A program made the position numbers and the translations under genes. A stretch of 64,000 bases of DNA from assembly GCF_020509005.1 (NCBI RefSeq), contig NC_063018.1:2170001-2234000 (forward strand). Direction: 5' to 3'. How positions within the stretch are numbered: position 1 is the first letter of the stretch; each line of letters starts with the position of its first letter. Under the pieces are notes generated by a model that was not told the DNA's origin, searched no databases, and worked only from the letters and a program-made list of their open reading frames with translations. Shown piece after piece: positions 59,577-64,000 of this stretch. Origin of the DNA: Fulvia fulva. Taxonomy: Eukaryota; Ascomycota; Dothideomycetes; Mycosphaerellales; Mycosphaerellaceae.

Positions 59577-59760
59577 TATAAGGGCGCGCGTACCGTAGGG
59601 TCCAAATAAGAGAGTTATTATTCTACGAAGCTACGAAAGAGAAGCGCGAGGCACGGCGAAGTTATAAAGTAAAGCTAAGCCGTACTAACCCGATACGGAA
59701 GGTCCGCGGTTCACCCGGGCCGACGTAGCTATAGTAAGGGGTCGCGGACTGCCCGTAACA
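59577..59760 (-). repeat. Gypsy-4 right LTR (5' LTR)
   Basis: This 184-bp LTR matches 47098-47281. It is followed by TSD CTTGT. Confidence 0.92.
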
Positions 59761-59819
59761 CTTGTTTTTGTATATATAGAGGGGAAATAGTATTAGTAAA
59801 AACCCCTCCTCTTTCCCGT
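59761..59819 (-). mobile_element. LINE-C2 stub, 5' part
   Basis: TTTTTACTAA-type 3'-UTR sequence matching LINE-C1 (reverse complement of about 20535-20590) continues the stub interrupted at 47097. It is followed by the TSD copy at 59820-59834. Confidence 0.82.
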
Positions 59820-59834
59820 ATCTACTTATATATA

Positions 59835-59940
59835 ATACGTCGCTATTCTTTATATATTATAAGCTCTAAGTTACGCCCTATAGGCCTATTACTATATTAT
59901 TAATAGGATAACCCTATTCTTACTATATTGTCGATAGACC
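59835..59940. other. RIPed spacer with a 31-bp Gypsy-3 identity
   Basis: No gene is visible. Positions 59908-59938 are identical to 30385-30415 of Gypsy-3 (protease/RT side), beginning ATAACCCTATTCTTAC. Flanks on both sides differ. It adjoins the 5' region of LINE-D. Confidence 0.6.
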
Positions 59941-60129
59941 TACGACGACACATTCGAAAGCTCTTATTAAGGCCATTCTAACGATATATAAAGTAGGCCA
60001 CTGCCCCTAGGACTAAGGGAGTTCTACCTTATTTAATCTAGACAGCTTGAAGCTCTCTTCACCCTATTTCTTTAGCTCTAAAACGCCGCGGAGGTGCCTA
60101 GCTACATTAGGCAACTCCTAGGCAATAGT

Positions 60130-61400
60130 AGCCTAGGCTACGGTACTAACGGCGCCTACGGCTCTATAGGCGAAGCCCCCCTAAGACAACTAGTAGCAAC
60201 TTATAGAGGACGCAAAAAGTATAGAAACTAACGATTAGCTCCCTTACCGGTCTCTATAGGTAATGATCACTTAGCTACGTACGGCGCTTGTACTGTCGTA
60301 TTAACGAGGGCAATAAGAAATAAGGACGACGTCCTAGGCGATTAGTAAGGCCACCCGGAATCAACACCCCTATAGCTAGGCATCGGTCGCGGTATCGATA
60401 CTAGGCCCCCGCCTAACCTACGATATAGTTACGATCCGCATTATAGCAAAGGAAGACTAGGCCGAAGTTACGAAGCTATAGAACAAGGAGCTCGCCTAAC
60501 GAATTAACCAACTAGGGGTAGTCGTAGTGAACTAATAGTCTAACGGCACTCTATAGATCTATACTAGCTCTGCTACTACTAGGAGGCACCTAGAGGTATA
60601 GCCATAGTAGGCATCTAAGGTTGCGGCATTAGCGAAGGTCTTAACGAAACAATTTACGATCCTAGTCCACGATATACCTAAGGAGTTTGACCTAACTAAC
60701 TAAGGTCACCTACGCGCTCTCTAAGAGGACAACCCGGTCACTCTTAACTCTCTAATCTAGAAGGCGACTTGGCTCTATAGGAAATGGCTAGAAGGCAAGA
60801 AGGCCTCGGCGCTAATAGTATAGCTATAAGACGCGAAAGCGGCGGATCTAGCGATAGAACAAGGCCTAGTCTAGTAATATAGCCTTAAGATAGTAGAAAA
60901 GCACTCCTTATCCTTTCGTGTCCTCTAATGCTTCAAATGCTAACAGTATAGACACTAAACCTACACGTATATAAACAAGTAGGCCTACTCGAACTATATA
61001 GGAGACTATATATCTAGGGACTATATATCGACTACGAGACGGTACGCGAACTGTCCGGGGTACTACCTATCGTATAGTACGGAATGCCTATAGCGGAAAC
61101 TAGTAAAAAACAAGGCAATTATAAACAGAACCGTCGCCCTAAGATTCTACGGCGACCGTAAGGCTAGCCTATACCGGAACTAACTAGCGGCGGTCGGGTA
61201 TAAGCGCCCTAGGGCCGAGAACGATATAAAGGATACGTAACCTAGGGCGTACGGGAGGCTACGTACTCTACTAGCTACGGCGAGGGAATCTAACTAGGCC
61301 CGGCTCCCCTTTAGTATATAGCCGATAGGCGTAGACTAGGACGTATAGGGTAGTAGGATATAGGACGCTATAGAGGAAATGATTGTCGATACCGATAACT
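60130..61400 (+). pseudogene. LINE-D ORF1 relic
   Basis: Around 60520-60780 the frame reads LGVVVTNQQSNGTL, then FDLTN-GHLRALQEDNPVTL, then TWLYRKWLEGKKASAL, like the ORF1 core of fungal LINEs. A zinc-knuckle remnant CFKC-QYRH is at about 60930-60960, with further Cys/Tyr-substituted knuckles (ANCPGYYLSYSTEC) at about 61035-61090. TAG codons interrupt it. The N-terminal start is not resolved. Confidence 0.72.
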
Positions 61401-61404
61401 AGCC

Positions 61405-64000
61405 TCGATACGCTTAGTATTATCTGGTATAACGTTAACTATAGTAAGGATATAGTCTAGAACCATTTCCTACACGAGGCGGACCCGCGCGTTTACTACG
61501 TCCTTATAATCTAGGAGCTATAGATTAACCTATACTATAAGAGACTAACGACCTACAAGTTACTAGGCTATACGACATGCCTACGAGGCGATAGTAGACC
61601 CCGTACGTACTTCTATATCAGTAGAGACATACTAGAATCCGACTAGGAGGTAGTGTACTACGTAGACGAAGAAGGCGGGGGCGATATTACCTCTCTCTAC
61701 GTAGGTAGTACCTAGATATACAACCTATATATACAACCGCTAGCCTCGAGGTCTAGCCGCGACCTAGGGGTCTATAGATACCTAGACAGTACGCTTAAGA
61801 GACAAGGGTACTACATCGTAGTAGGAGACTTTAATATATACTACCCTTCCTAGGAAAGCCTTATATAGCCGTACCCTATAGCCGACGAAGTACTCGACTT
61901 GATAGCGAGCAACGTAATTGCCCTTAATACCCTAAAGGACCTAGGCACCTAGAAGAGAGGGGGACTCTAGGGCACGATCGACCTCTCCTAGATCTTAGAT
62001 AGCCACTACTACACGGTAACCTACTATAGGATCGAACATGAACTCGAGGCGTCGTTAGACTATATACTAGTCAGGACCTCTATTACGACATAGATATAAC
62101 GTATACTAGCGAGAACCCCTAAGCTAAACTAGGGAAAGGCCTACTAGGCTAATATCTAGACGTACCTCGATGACTCTAAGAGGCTAGTCTAGATTACGTA
62201 GTAGCAATACAATAGTAAAGACGAGATAGACGAAGCAGTTTAGGGGTTAATAGACGAAATAAGAAAAGCGACCTTACTTTACGTTCCGCTTACCTAACTA
62301 ACGACATAGTCTAAACTATACTAGACGCCGGAGTGCACTACGGTAGTAAGAGAAGTAAGGAGAGCCCGCCGGGTATAGACGAGCAGCTATAGCGAGGAGG
62401 CCTAGAACGTATATAGGGAGGTATACTAATAGAAGAAAGCTATAATACGGAGGGAGAAAGCAGTCGGCTAGAGAGCTATAGTCGAAGAAATCGCCTACAA
62501 GCTAGAGAGGATGTAGAAGCTAGCGAAATGGGCCCGACAGGACCCTATATAGGGCCCCTCCTTCTCTATCCTAGCGCTATAATCGCCTAGTAGCCCGGTT
62601 AGCGACCCCGAGGCCAAGGCGCGTCTACTAGCTAGTAAGTTCTTCCCGCCCCTAGTCGAGGCTAATCTAAGCGACATAAACAGCTCTACTCCCCTAGCCC
62701 CTAGTATTACGGTCTGATAGGAGGTGTCCGAGGGAGAAGTTACCGCTATACTAAGGAAGTTACCGGCGAAGAAAGCCCCGGGGCCGGATAGGATCCTAAA
62801 CGAGCTACTAAAGAAGTATAGAGATTAACTAGCCCTAGCAGTTGTAGCGATCTTTAACGCCTGCCTATAGACCGGATACCACCCGATAGCTTTTAAACAA
62901 TCGACGACAGTGGTCCTACGTAAGCCGTAGAAGGAAGACTATACGTAGGTGAAGTCGTACCGCCCAATTGCGCTCCTTAACACTCTTAGGAAGGCGCTTA
63001 AGAAGCTAGTTATAACGAGACTCTCCGAGGCGGTAGAGGAACACTCCCTACTCCCGGACACCTAGATAGGTACGCGCCTATAGCGATCGACGCTATCCGC
63101 GATAGAACTTATCACCTCTTAGGTAAAGGCTATCTAGTATAAGAATAGGGATAAGGTAGCTTCCTTACTTAGCCTAGACATATCGGGAGCCTTCGACTAC
63201 GTGTTATACCCGCGGCTTCTCTATATCCTAAGGTCGAAAGGACTCCCTAAGTGGCTTGTTAACTTCGTACGGTCCTACCTCCAAAACCGTAGTACGTCGA
63301 TCCTAGTCGGCTAGTATAGAAGCCTATTTCAAGCAGTCTACACTAGAATCCCGTAAGGCTTAACGCTAGTACCTATAATGTTCCTCTTCTTTATAGCGAC
63401 GCTACTCCTAGCCCTAGAATCCTAGAACACCGCTACGAGCGGCTTCGTAGACGATACAAACATCCTAGCGTGGTCTTCCTCGACTAAGGAGAACTATAGG
63501 CTACTAGAAGAGAAGCATAAGATCTACGAGGACTAGGCTAGGAGGCACGGGGCTCGGTTTGCCCTAGAAAAGTACAATCTGATACACTTTACGGGCCGGC
63601 CACGGTTCTATAATATATAAGCTTCTATCTAGATATAGGGGCACACGACTAACCCGGCAAATCAGCTTAGGATCCTCGGACTATAGGTGGACCCGGCGCT
63701 ACGGTAGAGGAAGCACGTATAGGCAATATTACGGAAAGCTAAACAGAATATAGCATTATACTAGAGGCTCACTACGTCTATATAGGGGGCGGACTTCCGG
63801 TAGTCACGACTTCTATATACGGCTATTATACGGCCAGTCCTTACCTATAGTAGCTAAGTGTGGTCCTTAGGCGAGAGGGCCTGCCTATCGAAGGGACTCG
63901 TCGCGCCGCTAGCGAAGATCTAAAACCAATGCCTAAGGAAGGTCACCGGGGCATATAAGTCGATACTAACGAGGATACTTAAGCACGAGACCGCTATACC
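61405..64000 (+). pseudogene. LINE-D ORF2 relic (endonuclease/RT), partial
   Basis: The endonuclease reads IIWYNVNYSKDIV, VVGDFNIYY (about 61815-61845) and GTIDLSQIL. RT reads LPAKKAPGPDRILNELL at about 62760-62810, YRPIALLNTLRKALKK near 62955, SLDISGAFDYV near 63170-63205, IPQGLTLVPIMFLFF near 63350 and GFVDDTNILAW at 63440-63472. The catalytic Asp pair and the following Trp are intact. The final part, QLRILGL-VDPALR onward, is the section reused in the composite at 33897. Scattered TAG codons close the frame. Confidence 0.85.

Larger units (their letters stand above)
47098..59760 (-). mobile_element. Gypsy-4: RIPed chromodomain Gypsy element, interrupted by Copia-2
   Basis: Two 184-bp LTRs (47098-47281 and 59577-59760) bound the element, with a 5-bp TSD CTTAT/CTTGT (47093-47097 and 59761-59765; one TpG/TpA change). 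The minus-strand order is gag (59300-57900), protease region (57700-56840), then Copia-2, RT (about 50900-50000), RNase H (49900-49500), integrase (48900-47950) and chromodomain (about 47650-47520). It inserted into a LINE-C2 stub. Without Copia-2 and its TSD it is about 7.0 kb. Confidence 0.92.
59941..64000 (+). mobile_element. LINE-D: RIPed non-LTR retrotransposon, 3' end beyond window
   Basis: ORF1 and ORF2 relics lie on the plus strand. From 63661 on it matches the LINE part of the composite at 33897-34260, with differences almost all CpA/TpA or TpG/TpA (for example AAGCACG versus AAGTACG). The 5' boundary is not fixed. It is less damaged than LINE-C1, with long open stretches in RT, but stops are still common. 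Confidence 0.85.

Noticed and set aside
62495..62677. Minus-strand ORF of 60 codons
   Set aside because: It is antisense to LINE-D ORF2; no domain.

Overview
This window looks like a transposon-dense, repeat-mutated compartment of a filamentous ascomycete (Pezizomycotina). A Dothideomycete such as the Mycosphaerella group would fit, but that placement is a weak guess. The clues are Tad1/MGL-type LINEs, chromodomain Gypsy elements, a Fot1/pogo-like DNA transposon, one gene with a 59-bp intron, and a strong repeat-induced point mutation (RIP) signature. CpA/TpG has been changed to TpA on both strands while CpG is kept: positions 9001-9060 hold ten TpA and no CpA or TpG, whereas 2041-2100 in an unmutated element hold five CpA and no TpA. 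Most stop codons in the relics are TAG or TAA made from CAG, CAA or TGG.

Layout. 1-3757: an intact, unmutated LINE (LINE-A1, minus strand, running off the left edge). 3758-8188: a RIPed LINE (LINE-B) fused at its 5' side to a 1,079-bp non-LINE module. 8189-20765: Gypsy-1 (minus), with LINE-C (plus, 15521-20649) inserted in one LTR. 20766-27434: Gypsy-2 (minus), containing the lightly mutated 5'-truncated LINE-A2 (22134-24139). 27435-28584: Fot1-like copy A. 28587-43031: Gypsy-3 (plus, chromovirus), broken by a second composite of the same 1,079-bp module joined to a different LINE family (32818-35129) and by Copia-1 (35517-41130, minus). 43032-45650: a non-RIPed island with one recognisable host gene, a short-chain dehydrogenase/reductase carrying an apparent frameshift. 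45893-47008: Fot1-like copy B. 47038-59819: a 5'-truncated LINE stub of about 120 bp holding Gypsy-4 (47098-59760, minus), which in turn holds Copia-2 (51216-56829, plus). 59941-64000: LINE-D (plus, running off the right edge).

Nesting and target-site duplications (TSDs) give an order of insertion: LINE-C in Gypsy-1, LINE-A2 in Gypsy-2, composite and Copia-1 in Gypsy-3, Copia-2 in Gypsy-4 in a LINE stub. RIP load broadly follows that order: Gypsy elements, LINE-B, LINE-C and LINE-D are heaviest, the Copia pair intermediate, LINE-A2 light and LINE-A1 apparently untouched.

The most striking signal is the 1,079-bp module. Two copies have identical 5' ends, the same 3' end and the same length, but are joined to different positions of two different LINE families. 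This resembles the MINE/WEIRD composite retroelements reported from Magnaporthe and suggests repeated template switching by LINE reverse transcriptases onto one discrete RNA. Other notable signals are Copia elements with a half-tRNA(iMet) primer site, Copia copies that share in-frame stops despite independent insertion, and stop/start overlaps between LINE ORF1 and ORF2.
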